Positions 8,334 to 15,583 of a DNA stretch of 64,000 nt are shown piece after piece. How positions within the stretch are numbered: the stretch's first letter is position 1; each line of letters opens with the position of its first letter. Position numbers and translations under genes: made by a program. The notes under the pieces are model-generated. The model was not told where the DNA came from and ran no database searches. It saw only the letters and a list, made by a program, of their open reading frames with translations. Source of the DNA: Streptomyces sp. SirexAA-E (GTDB lineage: Bacteria > Actinomycetota > Actinomycetes > Streptomycetales > Streptomycetaceae); assembly GCF_000177195.2 (NCBI RefSeq), contig NC_015953.1, positions 4,030,001-4,094,000 of the forward strand, read 5' to 3'.

Positions 8334-9239
8334 TTAACGGCTGTCGGTGAGGCCGTCGGGAAGTCCGTCGGTACGGCTGTCCGTACCGCTTCGGGAGGTA
8401 CGGCTGCCCGCCCGGCTGTCGTATCGGCTGTCGAGGAGACCGTCGGCGAAGGCGCGCCGGTGCGCCGCCAGCCATGCCTGGTGGCGGTCCCAGCTCTCCC
8501 ATCCGCCGCGTGCCGCCAGGGCCCGCACGTAGACGGGGTCACCGTCCCGCACCCGCCGCGCGCTGAACTCCCGTGCGACGGCGGCCGCCTGCTCGATCGT
8601 GCGCGGCAGGGCGGCCCGGCCCCCGGCGTCCAGGCCGTGGCCGTCGGCGAGTACGCGCAGCCGGTCGAGGGTGCGGGGTCCCTCGCCGGACATCGGCACC
8701 CAGTACCGGGCGACCGTCGCCACGTCCCACAGCGGCCGTCCCGGGGCGGCCTGGTCGAAGTCGATGAACCCGGTGGCGACCCGGTCGCGGAAGACCACGT
8801 TCTCGGGGCAGACGTCGTTGTGGCAGAGGATCAGGCTGTCCGCAGGGGAGGTGTCCGCCTCCGGATCGGCGAGGCCGGTCCGCCAGGGGACGCCCCGGTC
8901 CACCGGCAGGGCGGCGGAAGCGCGGTGCAACCGCCGCAGCAGGGCGCCCACCGACCTCAGGACCCCGTCGTCGGACCAGGTCCGGGCCGGGAAGGGCGGG
9001 ACGGCGACCTCGCCCTCGATGTGGCCGAGCCGTTCCCGGCGGCCGCCGTCGAACGTGCCCAGCGGGGTGGGCGCGCCGTCGAAGCCCTGTGCGGCGAGCG
9101 CCCTGAGGTGGGCGTGGAGCGCGGCGGCGTGCGGCGGGGCCGGGCGCTCCACGGTGTCGCCCCGGCGGACGACGGCACCCGCGTTGTCCATGCCCCCGCG
9201 CAGGACCTCGACGTCCGGCTCGCCCGGCTCCCGGCTCAT
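8334..9239 (-). CDS. Aminoglycoside-phosphotransferase-fold kinase with DSR-rich tail
   Basis: A 301-residue APH-family protein. The catalytic loop LCHNDVCPENV (HxDxxxxN) and the metal-binding GFIDFDQA are intact. Its ATG overlaps the TGA of the upstream HAD gene (ATGA), so it is the last gene of an MFS-HAD-APH operon. The last ~30 residues are a low-complexity run of DSR, TDSR and DGL units encoded by an irregular repeat at 8338-8440, probably recent repeat growth. Substrate unknown. Confidence 0.85.
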   Translation of the reverse strand: MSREPGEPDVEVLRGGMDNAGAVVRRGDTVERPAPPHAAALHAHLRALAAQGFDGAPTPLGTFDGGRRERLGHIEGEVAVPPFPARTWSDDGVLRSVGALLRRLHRASAALPVDRGVPWRTGLADPEADTSPADSLILCHNDVCPENVVFRDRVATGFIDFDQAAPGRPLWDVATVARYWVPMSGEGPRTLDRLRVLADGHGLDAGGRAALPRTIEQAAAVAREFSARRVRDGDPVYVRALAARGGWESWDRHQAWLAAHRRAFADGLLDSRYDSRAGSRTSRSGTDSRTDGLPDGLTDSR

Positions 9240-9904
9240 CCGCCCCCCGTTCGCCCGTCGGTCCGGCCGAACCCGAACGGGCCGTGCAGGTCGGCCGGTT
9301 CGCGGAAGAGTACACCGGTCATCCCGAGCGCCAGGGCCGCGTCGACGTTCTCCTGGCGGTCGTCGACGAACAGGCAGCGGTCCACCGGAACCCCCGCCCG
9401 AGCGGCGGCGATCCGGTAGATGGCCGGGTCGGGCTTCGCGACGCCCTCGTGGGCGCTGCCCACCACATGGTCGGCCAGGTCGCCGAGGCCCAGGGCGGCC
9501 AGGTCGTCGTGGAGCTGGAGCGTGGCGTTGGTGACCAGGACCAGTGGGACACGTTCCCGGACCCGGCGCAGCAGGGCGACCACCGTCTCGTCCGCCCGGA
9601 ACGGCGCCTCGGCCATCGCCCGCCCCAGCTCCCGGGCCCACTCCGGGCCGACCCGGTCGGTCAGCCCCGCGGTGATGGCCTCGGCCCACTCCTCGGGCGT
9701 GATGCGGCCGAGGAGGAGGGGGAGGTCGAGCCCGGGGGCGTAGGCGAGGCCGGCGGTGGTGCCTTCCAGGAGGCCGGCGGCCTGTTCGAGTGCGGTGACG
9801 CGGGTCAGGTCGTAGTACCGGACGACGTTGTCCAGGTCGCACAGCACGGCGTCGTACGCGGTGGCGGGCGGGCGGGCACCGGTCGTCGGGGCGGGGGTGT
9901 GCAC
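9236..9904 (-). CDS. HAD-superfamily hydrolase
   Basis: A 222-residue HAD phosphatase. Motif I is CDLDNVV (DxD present), motif II LVLVTNAT, motif III Lys within EGVAKPDPAIY, motif IV FVDDRQENVDAA. Probably a small-molecule phosphatase. GTG start at 9904, only 4 nt after the MFS stop, and translationally coupled to the phosphotransferase gene downstream. Confidence 0.87.
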   Translation of the reverse strand: MHTPAPTTGARPPATAYDAVLCDLDNVVRYYDLTRVTALEQAAGLLEGTTAGLAYAPGLDLPLLLGRITPEEWAEAITAGLTDRVGPEWARELGRAMAEAPFRADETVVALLRRVRERVPLVLVTNATLQLHDDLAALGLGDLADHVVGSAHEGVAKPDPAIYRIAAARAGVPVDRCLFVDDRQENVDAALALGMTGVLFREPADLHGPFGFGRTDGRTGGG

Positions 9905-9908
9905 CAGG

Positions 9909-11417
9909 TCACCTTTCGGCGGTCGCGGGGGTCGCCACCGTACCGGTGAGGTCCGCGGGGGCGGCGACGGGCGGCCGGGGGGTGGGGCGCAGGACGAGGA
10001 AGGCGACGGCGAGTGCGGCGACGAGCAGGCCCGTGCCGACGGTGAACGCCAGCCGGTAGCCCTCGGTCAGGGCCTCGGCCCGGGCGTGGCCGGTGCCGAG
10101 CAGCCGGTCCGTGCGGCCGGCCGCCAGGGTGGACAGCACCGCCACCCCGAGGGCCATCCCTGTCTGCTGGGTGGTGTTGAAGACTCCGGAGGCCAGCCCC
10201 GCGTCGTCGTCGCGCGCCCCGGACATACCGAGCGCCGTCAGCGCGGGGAGCGCGAGCCCGAAGCCGGCGGCCAGGAGCATCACGGGGAGCAGATCGGTCA
10301 CGTAACGGGCCTGTTCGGGTACGCGGGTGAGGAGGCCCAGGGTGCCGATCAGCAGCAGGATCCCGGCGAGCAGGACCACACGTTCGCCGAACCTGGCGAT
10401 CAGCCGGGCCGACGCCCCCAGTGACATCGCGCCGATCGCGAGGGCGGCGGGGAGCATGGCGAGGCCGGTCGCGGCGGCGCCGTACCCGAGGACGTTCTGG
10501 AGGTGCAGCGCGACCAGCACCTGGAACGAGAACAGCGCGGCCACCATGAGGACCTGGACGAGGTTGGCCCCGGCCACGTTCCGCGAGCGGAACAGCCGCA
10601 GCGGCATGAGCGGCGTACGGGCAGTGGCCTGGCGGACGGTGAACGCCACCAGGAGGACGAGGGCGAGTGCGGCCGGGACGAGCGTCGGGGCCGACACCCA
10701 GCCGTACTCGGCGGGCTGGACTGCGGCGTAGATGGCCGACATCAGGCCCCCGGTGACGAGCGCGGCACCAAGGACGTCGGCGCCGCCGGAGAGGCCGGTG
10801 CCGGTCTCGGCGGGCAGGACGCGGCGGGCGACGAACAGGACGGCGGCGCCGACCGGCAGGTTGATCAGGAAGATCCAGTGCCAGCTGAGCGCCTCGGTGA
10901 GGACGCCGCCGAGCACCTGCCCGATCGAGGCGCCAGCGGCTCCGGTGAAGGAGAACACCGCGATGGCGCGGGCCCGTTCGCGGGGCCGGGTGAACAGGGT
11001 GACCAGGATGCCGAGCCCGACGGCGGAGACCGCCGCACCGCCCACGCCCTGGAGGAAACGGGCGGCGATCAGCAGCGCCGGGGTGGTGGCGGCGCCCGCG
11101 AGGACGGACGCCACGGTGAACAGGGCGGTCCCGGCGACGAACACGCGGGAGCGGCCGATCAGGTCTCCGAGCCGGCCGGCCAGCAGAAGCAGGCTGCCGA
11201 ACGCGATCAGGTAGGCGTTGACCACCCAGCTGAGTCCGGCCGGTGTGAAGCCGAGGTCCCGCTGCATGCTGGGCATCGCGACGGTGACGATGGACCCGTC
11301 CAGGATGATCATCAGCATCCCGGTGGCGATCACCCCCAGGGCGAGCCGACGGCGGCGGTCGTCCGGTTCGGGGCCGGGGGAGGGCGAGGAGTGGGAGGGA
11401 GGCAGGGCGGAGGGCAT
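9909..11417 (-). CDS. MFS drug exporter, DHA2 (14-TMS) family
   Basis: A 502-residue EmrB/QacA-like proton antiporter. Signature blocks: LDGSIVTVAMPSMQRDLGF (motif D1), GRLGDLIGRSRVF (motif A) and FTGAAGASIGQVLGGVL (antiporter motif C). ATG 11417 is used because CAGGAG lies 7 nt upstream; ATG 11424 in another frame abuts the same ribosome-binding site. A MarR gene is just upstream on the same strand and probably controls this exporter. Confidence 0.9.
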   Translation of the reverse strand: MPSALPPSHSSPSPGPEPDDRRRRLALGVIATGMLMIILDGSIVTVAMPSMQRDLGFTPAGLSWVVNAYLIAFGSLLLLAGRLGDLIGRSRVFVAGTALFTVASVLAGAATTPALLIAARFLQGVGGAAVSAVGLGILVTLFTRPRERARAIAVFSFTGAAGASIGQVLGGVLTEALSWHWIFLINLPVGAAVLFVARRVLPAETGTGLSGGADVLGAALVTGGLMSAIYAAVQPAEYGWVSAPTLVPAALALVLLVAFTVRQATARTPLMPLRLFRSRNVAGANLVQVLMVAALFSFQVLVALHLQNVLGYGAAATGLAMLPAALAIGAMSLGASARLIARFGERVVLLAGILLLIGTLGLLTRVPEQARYVTDLLPVMLLAAGFGLALPALTALGMSGARDDDAGLASGVFNTTQQTGMALGVAVLSTLAAGRTDRLLGTGHARAEALTEGYRLAFTVGTGLLVAALAVAFLVLRPTPRPPVAAPADLTGTVATPATAER

Positions 11418-11465
11418 CGGTCATCTCCTGTCGGGCGGATCGATGGAGCGACCGTAGCAGATGGT

Positions 11466-11476
11466 TCTGTTACAGA
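11466..11476. promoter_or_regulatory. Palindrome upstream of the MFS gene
   Basis: TCTGT-T-ACAGA, an 11-bp perfect palindrome in an AT-rich patch 49 bp upstream of the MFS start. Candidate MarR operator; the functional claim is inference. Confidence 0.3.
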
Positions 11477-11570
11477 CTATATTTAACGGTCCTATGTGGG
11501 AGCCCGGCGCTCCTCGGTGTCGCCTGCCTCCTGGCCGTGTTTCCTGGCGGGTGCCCGGTCCTTGCCGGTT

Positions 11571-11607
11571 CCCTACGCCTTGCCCTGGTCCCTACGCCTT
11601 GCCCTGG
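11571..11607. repeat. 19-bp tandem duplication at the marR stop codon
   Basis: An 18-base block beginning CCCTACGCCTTG occurs at 11571-11588 and again at 11590-11607. The second copy contains the marR stop codon and last residues; the first is untranslated. Looks like replication slippage. Confidence 0.6.
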
Positions 11608-12080
11608 CGGGCCCGGCGTACCGGCCGGGGGTTCTCGGCGGGGGTGGCTAGGTGCCCCTCCGTCAGCTGGTTCAGGGCGCGCAGCAGAGTCTCGCGGTCG
11701 CCTTCGGCGAGCGAGGCCAGCGCCTCCTGGTGCACCCGGTCGACGATCTCCTGGCTGCGTGCGGCGAGCCGGGCGCCTTCCTCGGTGACGGCGATGATCC
11801 TGGCCCGCCGGTCGCGACTGGACGGCCGGCGCTCCGCGAGTCCGGCCTTCTCCAGGGCGTCCACGGTCACCACCATCGTGGTCTTGTCCATGTCGCCGAT
11901 CTCCGCCAGCTGGATCTGGGTGCGCTCCTCCTCCAGGGCGTGGACCAGGACGCAGTGCATGCGCGCGGTCAGCCCGATCTCGGCGAGGGCGGCGGCCATC
12001 CGGGTGCGCAGGACATGGCTGGTGTGATCGAGGAGGAAGGAGAGGTCGGGTGCGGTGCGGGCGGGGCTCATGGCGGTCAT
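11592..12080 (-). CDS. MarR-family regulator
   Basis: A 162-residue winged-helix protein with MarR core IQLAEIGDMDKTTMVVTVDALEKAGLAERR and wing SSRDRRARIIAVTEEG. It lies directly upstream of, and on the same strand as, the MFS-HAD-APH operon and probably represses it. A TACCCT -10 box is 7 nt upstream of ATG 12080, so the transcript is probably leaderless. Confidence 0.88.
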   Translation of the reverse strand: MTAMSPARTAPDLSFLLDHTSHVLRTRMAAALAEIGLTARMHCVLVHALEEERTQIQLAEIGDMDKTTMVVTVDALEKAGLAERRPSSRDRRARIIAVTEEGARLAARSQEIVDRVHQEALASLAEGDRETLLRALNQLTEGHLATPAENPRPVRRARQGKA

Positions 12081-12087
12081 GTGTGCC

Positions 12088-12093
12088 AGGGTA
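12088..12093 (-). promoter_or_regulatory. -10 element of marR (leaderless)
   Basis: TACCCT on the minus strand, 7 nt from the ATG at 12080. Confidence 0.45.
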
Positions 12094-12223
12094 CCCAGCC
12101 GTTCCGTGACGGATCATCCGATACGAGACGTTGCGGCCGGGGCGGCGCCGGGGGGACCGGCCCGCTCCACGCGGGCGGTGTCCGGGCGTGCTCACCCAGG
12201 GCCGGAGGCCCTGTGCGAGCGTT

Positions 12224-12240
12224 CCCCGTCCGGAACGGGG
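12224..12240 (-). terminator. Hairpin after the alpha/beta hydrolase gene
   Basis: CCCCGT / ACGGGG arms with a 5-nt loop, 16 bp beyond the hydrolase stop codon. Confidence 0.4.
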
Positions 12241-12255
12241 TGGCGGCCCCGGTGC

Positions 12256-13107
12256 TCAGGCCGGGGCGGAGTTGTCCACGAGCCAGGCCAGGGCCGCGTC
12301 GGCGGAGTCGAGGACGGAGAGGTGTCCGTCCTGGGGGCTCAGCCGCAGCTCCGCGGCGGGGAGGTGACGGGCGAGCCACCCGCTGTGCGCGCTGGGCGCG
12401 ACCCGGTCCTGTTCGCCGTGCAGGAGGAGGACCGGCACCCCGACCTGGCCGGGGGTGAAGCCCCACGGGGCGACGTAGGCCAGATCGTCGTCGACCAGCG
12501 GGCCGGGCCCGCTCTCCACGGCAGGCCCGACGACGTCACCGAACCACGACCACGTACCGGAGAGCGCGGCGTGGTCGGCCGGGGTGAACATCTCCGGGTC
12601 GTACACCGCGCCCGCCTCGTGCTCCTCCTTCGCCGCGCGGCCCCGGGCGGCGGCCCGCAAGGAGGCCCGCCCGGAGGCGGACATGCCCGCGAACCAGTCG
12701 AGGCCCTCCGCGCCGAACGGCGCCAGACCCGCCACACCGGCCACGGCCAGGACGCGGTCGGGCAGCAGCGCCCCGCAGGCCAGGGCGTGCGGCGCGCCGC
12801 CGGAATGTCCCATGACGGCGAACCGGCCGACGCCCAGCGCGTCGGCGACCTGGGCCACGTCGTCGGCCACCGACGCCACGTCCCGGCCCGGACGCGCGGT
12901 CGAACCGCCGTACCCGGGCCGGTCGTACGACACCCAGCGGATGCCGAGCCGGTCGGCGGCGGGGAAGAGGGGTGCGGGCGGACTGCCGACGTTCGGGGTG
13001 CCGTGGTGCCAGAAGACGGTGAGGCGGTGGCCGGAATCCGGCCCGCCGGTGTCGTACATCCGCACCCTGCGGCCGTCGGCCAGCACCGCTTCCGTCTCCG
13101 TGATCAT
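12256..13107 (-). CDS. Alpha/beta-hydrolase
   Basis: A 283-residue alpha/beta-hydrolase-fold protein. The oxyanion-hole segment is FWHHGTPN, the nucleophile elbow GHSGGAPH, and the acid and His appear to be in LLLHGEQDRVAP and PQDGHLS. No signal peptide. Ester, lactone or epoxide substrates are possible; nothing narrows it down. Confidence 0.85.
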   Translation of the reverse strand: MITETEAVLADGRRVRMYDTGGPDSGHRLTVFWHHGTPNVGSPPAPLFPAADRLGIRWVSYDRPGYGGSTARPGRDVASVADDVAQVADALGVGRFAVMGHSGGAPHALACGALLPDRVLAVAGVAGLAPFGAEGLDWFAGMSASGRASLRAAARGRAAKEEHEAGAVYDPEMFTPADHAALSGTWSWFGDVVGPAVESGPGPLVDDDLAYVAPWGFTPGQVGVPVLLLHGEQDRVAPSAHSGWLARHLPAAELRLSPQDGHLSVLDSADAALAWLVDNSAPA

Positions 13108-13184
13108 TCCTGCCCCCGATGTCCGTCCCGGCGTTCGATGCCCGCAGCCGCCGCTGTCCGCATCCGCAACCTACAGCGGCCCCC

Positions 13185-14072
13185 TCACCGGCGGCCGAGC
13201 ACTTCGGCGATCCGGCTGAATCCGTCCGCACCGTGGCCCCGGCCGATGGCCCGGCGGACCAGGCCCTCGGCCGCGCGCATCACACCCGCGTCGATGCCGT
13301 GGGCCTCGGAGGTGTGGACGACGTGGGCCATGGACGACACGGCCGAGGTGATCGGGTTGCCTTCGCCGGAGTAGCCGCCGTCCGCCACGTCCCGCGCGGT
13401 CTGCTCGAAGAGCGGCGGGAGGATCGCGCCGATGCCCTGGGCGAACGGCGCCAGCTCCAGCGCCGTGACGCCCTCGGCCTCCGCGAGGGCCAAGGCGTGT
13501 GCGTACCCCGCCATCGCGGTCCAGAAGATGTCGAGCAGGGCGATGTCGTAGGCGGCGGCCCGGCCGATCTCCTCTCCCAGGTGGGTGTGCGTGCCGCCCA
13601 GCGCCTCCAGGACGGGCAGGTGCTCCCGGTAGAGCTCCTCGGGACCGGCGTGCAGGAACACCGCGGCGGGCGTGCCGATCGTGGGGGTCGGCGTCATGAT
13701 CGCCCCGTCCAGGTACCGGATGCCCTGCCCGGCAGCCCAGTCGGCCACCTCCCGGGACCGGGCCGGGGTGTCGGCGGACAGGTTCACGACCGTACGGCCC
13801 TTGAGCGCGCCGGCGACCGCGTCGGGCCGCAGGACGCTCAGGGCCGCGTCGTCGTCCACCACGCAGATCACGGTCAGCCAGCTCGCGGCGACCGCCTCCC
13901 GCGCCGATCGCGCGCCGTGCGCTCCCCGGGCGGTCAACTCCCCGTCCCGGCCCGGCGTCCGGTTCCAGACGGTGGTCCTCAGCCCGGCGTCGAGGAACGC
14001 CCCGGCCAGGGCACGGCCCATCGGCCCCAGACCGAGGACGGTGACGGCAGACTGGTCGTGGTGCGTGGACAT
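13185..14072 (-). CDS. Imine-reductase-like NAD(P)-binding protein
   Basis: A 295-residue beta-hydroxyacid-dehydrogenase-fold protein. The N-terminal dinucleotide-binding motif is VTVLGLGPMGRALAG; NRTPGRDG at the end of beta-2 suggests NADPH. The C-terminal all-helical domain has AAYDIALLDIFWTA, matching the region that carries the catalytic Asp/Tyr of imine reductases rather than the Lys of 6-phosphogluconate-type enzymes. Start ATG 14072. Divergent from an HxlR regulator 44 bp away. Confidence 0.8.
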   Translation of the reverse strand: MSTHHDQSAVTVLGLGPMGRALAGAFLDAGLRTTVWNRTPGRDGELTARGAHGARSAREAVAASWLTVICVVDDDAALSVLRPDAVAGALKGRTVVNLSADTPARSREVADWAAGQGIRYLDGAIMTPTPTIGTPAAVFLHAGPEELYREHLPVLEALGGTHTHLGEEIGRAAAYDIALLDIFWTAMAGYAHALALAEAEGVTALELAPFAQGIGAILPPLFEQTARDVADGGYSGEGNPITSAVSSMAHVVHTSEAHGIDAGVMRAAEGLVRRAIGRGHGADGFSRIAEVLGRR

Positions 14073-14116
14073 GTGCAACTCCCATAGGTGTGCGGAACAT
14101 GGCGAAGGGGTCGACG

Positions 14117-14467
14117 ATGACGCGTGGACGTGCCCGGGACACCGAGGTGTGCGGGGTGACCGCCGCGATCGCCGTGATCGACGGCAAGTGGAAGACGGCA
14201 CTGCTGTGGCTGCTGGAATCCGGGCCGCACCGCCCCGCCGAGCTGCGTCGGCGGCTGCCGGGCCTCAGTGAGAAGGTCCTGACCCAGGCGCTCCGCGAGA
14301 TGGCGGAGGACGGCCTCGTGCACCGGGAGGTGTACGACGTGCTGCCGCTGAAGACCGAGTACTCGCTGACGGACGTCGGCCGCGAACTCTCCGAGCTGCT
14401 GGGCCCCGTGTCCGACTGGGGCCACCGCCGCCTGGAACGGCTCTCGGGCGACCGGGTGGCGCCCTGA
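14117..14467 (+). CDS. HxlR-family regulator
   Basis: A 116-residue winged-helix protein: Cys in EVCGVTAAIAVIDGKWKTALLWLL, then the recognition segment LPGLSEKVLTQALREM and wing VLPLKTEYSLTD. ATG 14117 is chosen for the AAGGGG box 7 nt upstream; ATG 14099 and GTG 14090 are alternatives. Likely controls the divergent imine-reductase-like gene, possibly through the N-terminal Cys as in redox- or aldehyde-sensing relatives. Confidence 0.82.
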   Translation: MTRGRARDTEVCGVTAAIAVIDGKWKTALLWLLESGPHRPAELRRRLPGLSEKVLTQALREMAEDGLVHREVYDVLPLKTEYSLTDVGRELSELLGPVSDWGHRRLERLSGDRVAP

Positions 14468-14785
14468 CGTAAGCCCCTCCCGCTCCCTCTCCCTCCGTGT
14501 CCGGCGTCCCGGGGGACTCGCCCGTCTGCCTGTGACCAGCTTCGCTGCGTCGCCGCATGCTGCCAAGTACGCACAAAAAGGTGGGTGTTCGGCGGGCCCT
14601 TGCCCGGCAGTCCTGGCGGCCGGGCGCTCGCCGGAGCGACTGCTCGGACCCGTCGGCGACGGCTACGCGGGTGCGAGACGTATCGAAAACCGCAGTTTCG
14701 AAAACAGCCATTTCGAAAACTTGATTTTCGCTTCTGTGGGTGGCTACAGTTCTGCTGTCAGCTACAGACCGGATCAGGAGCAGTC
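14468..14785. other. Intergenic region with tandem operator-like repeats
   Basis: 318 bp without a supported gene between hxlR and tetR. The only clear structure is the 15-bp repeat array at 14681-14735. Confidence 0.6.
14681..14735. repeat. 15-bp tandem repeat array, TTTCGAAAAC-N5
   Basis: Copies start at 14681 (TATCGAAAAC), 14696 (TTTCGAAAAC), 14711 (TTTCGAAAAC) and 14726 (only TTTCG retained), with an exact 15-bp period. The 8-bp core TTTCGAAA is itself palindromic. The array is 50-100 bp upstream of the tetR ATG and is the probable binding array for that regulator. Confidence 0.6.
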
Positions 14786-15397
14786 ATGGCCGAGGCACCT
14801 GCGGCGTCGCGCCGCCGCAAGCTCACCCCGGAGCGGGAGCACGAGCTGCTGCGGGTGACGGCCGAGCTCGTCGGTGAGGTCGGGTACGAGCAGGTGACCA
14901 TGGCCGCGGTCGCGCAGCGGGCGAAGTGCAGTACGGCCACGCTCTACCGGCAGTGGGAGAGCAAGCCACGGCTGGTCATCTCGGCCTGGAAGGCTCTCAC
15001 CAGCGAGGCCGGGAAGGACCTGTCCCGCATCGACACCGGCAGCCTGCGCGGCGACCTGATGGACGTGGCGCGGTACCTGGTGTCGGACGACCCGGTCAAG
15101 GACACCTTCACCACGGTGCCGGCCGCCATCGTTCAGGACGAGGGCCTCATGGAGATCGTCCGCGAGATCCTGATCCACCCGATCCTGCGCGACCTGGCCC
15201 AGCTCTTCGAGCGAGCGGTGGACAGGGGCGAGATCGAAGCCGCGAACCCGGTCATCGGCCTGGCGGACCAGATCCTGCTCGGCCCGTGGCTCGCCCAGAA
15301 CATCCTCCACGGGATCCCGGCGACCCAGGAGCTGATGGAAACCGTCGTCGAGCGGGTTCTCCTGCCGGCCCTCACCGCTCAGTCCGCCACCGCCTGA
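14786..15397 (+). CDS. TetR/AcrR-family regulator of the MMPL exporter
   Basis: A 203-residue TetR protein. The HTH lies at residues ~20-65 with QVTMAAVAQRAKCSTATLYRQWESKPRL. The C-terminal domain is of the TetR_C_11/16 type. It is followed 186 bp downstream by an MMPL transporter gene, which it probably controls. AGGAG precedes ATG 14786. Confidence 0.88.
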   Translation: MAEAPAASRRRKLTPEREHELLRVTAELVGEVGYEQVTMAAVAQRAKCSTATLYRQWESKPRLVISAWKALTSEAGKDLSRIDTGSLRGDLMDVARYLVSDDPVKDTFTTVPAAIVQDEGLMEIVREILIHPILRDLAQLFERAVDRGEIEAANPVIGLADQILLGPWLAQNILHGIPATQELMETVVERVLLPALTAQSATA

Positions 15398-15583
15398 CCC
15401 CACCCGAACCCCGACCGTCTCCCCGGACGCGCCTTCCGGCCGCACCGGTGACCTCGCACACCCTGACAACGGCGTAACGCCGCTCGTCCACCTCCGCACG
15501 CCCTTTTCGAGGCCCGCGCCGGTCAGCCGCCGGGTCCAGGGCACCGCACGTCCGAAAACACCACCGATCCGGAGTGTCTCCCC

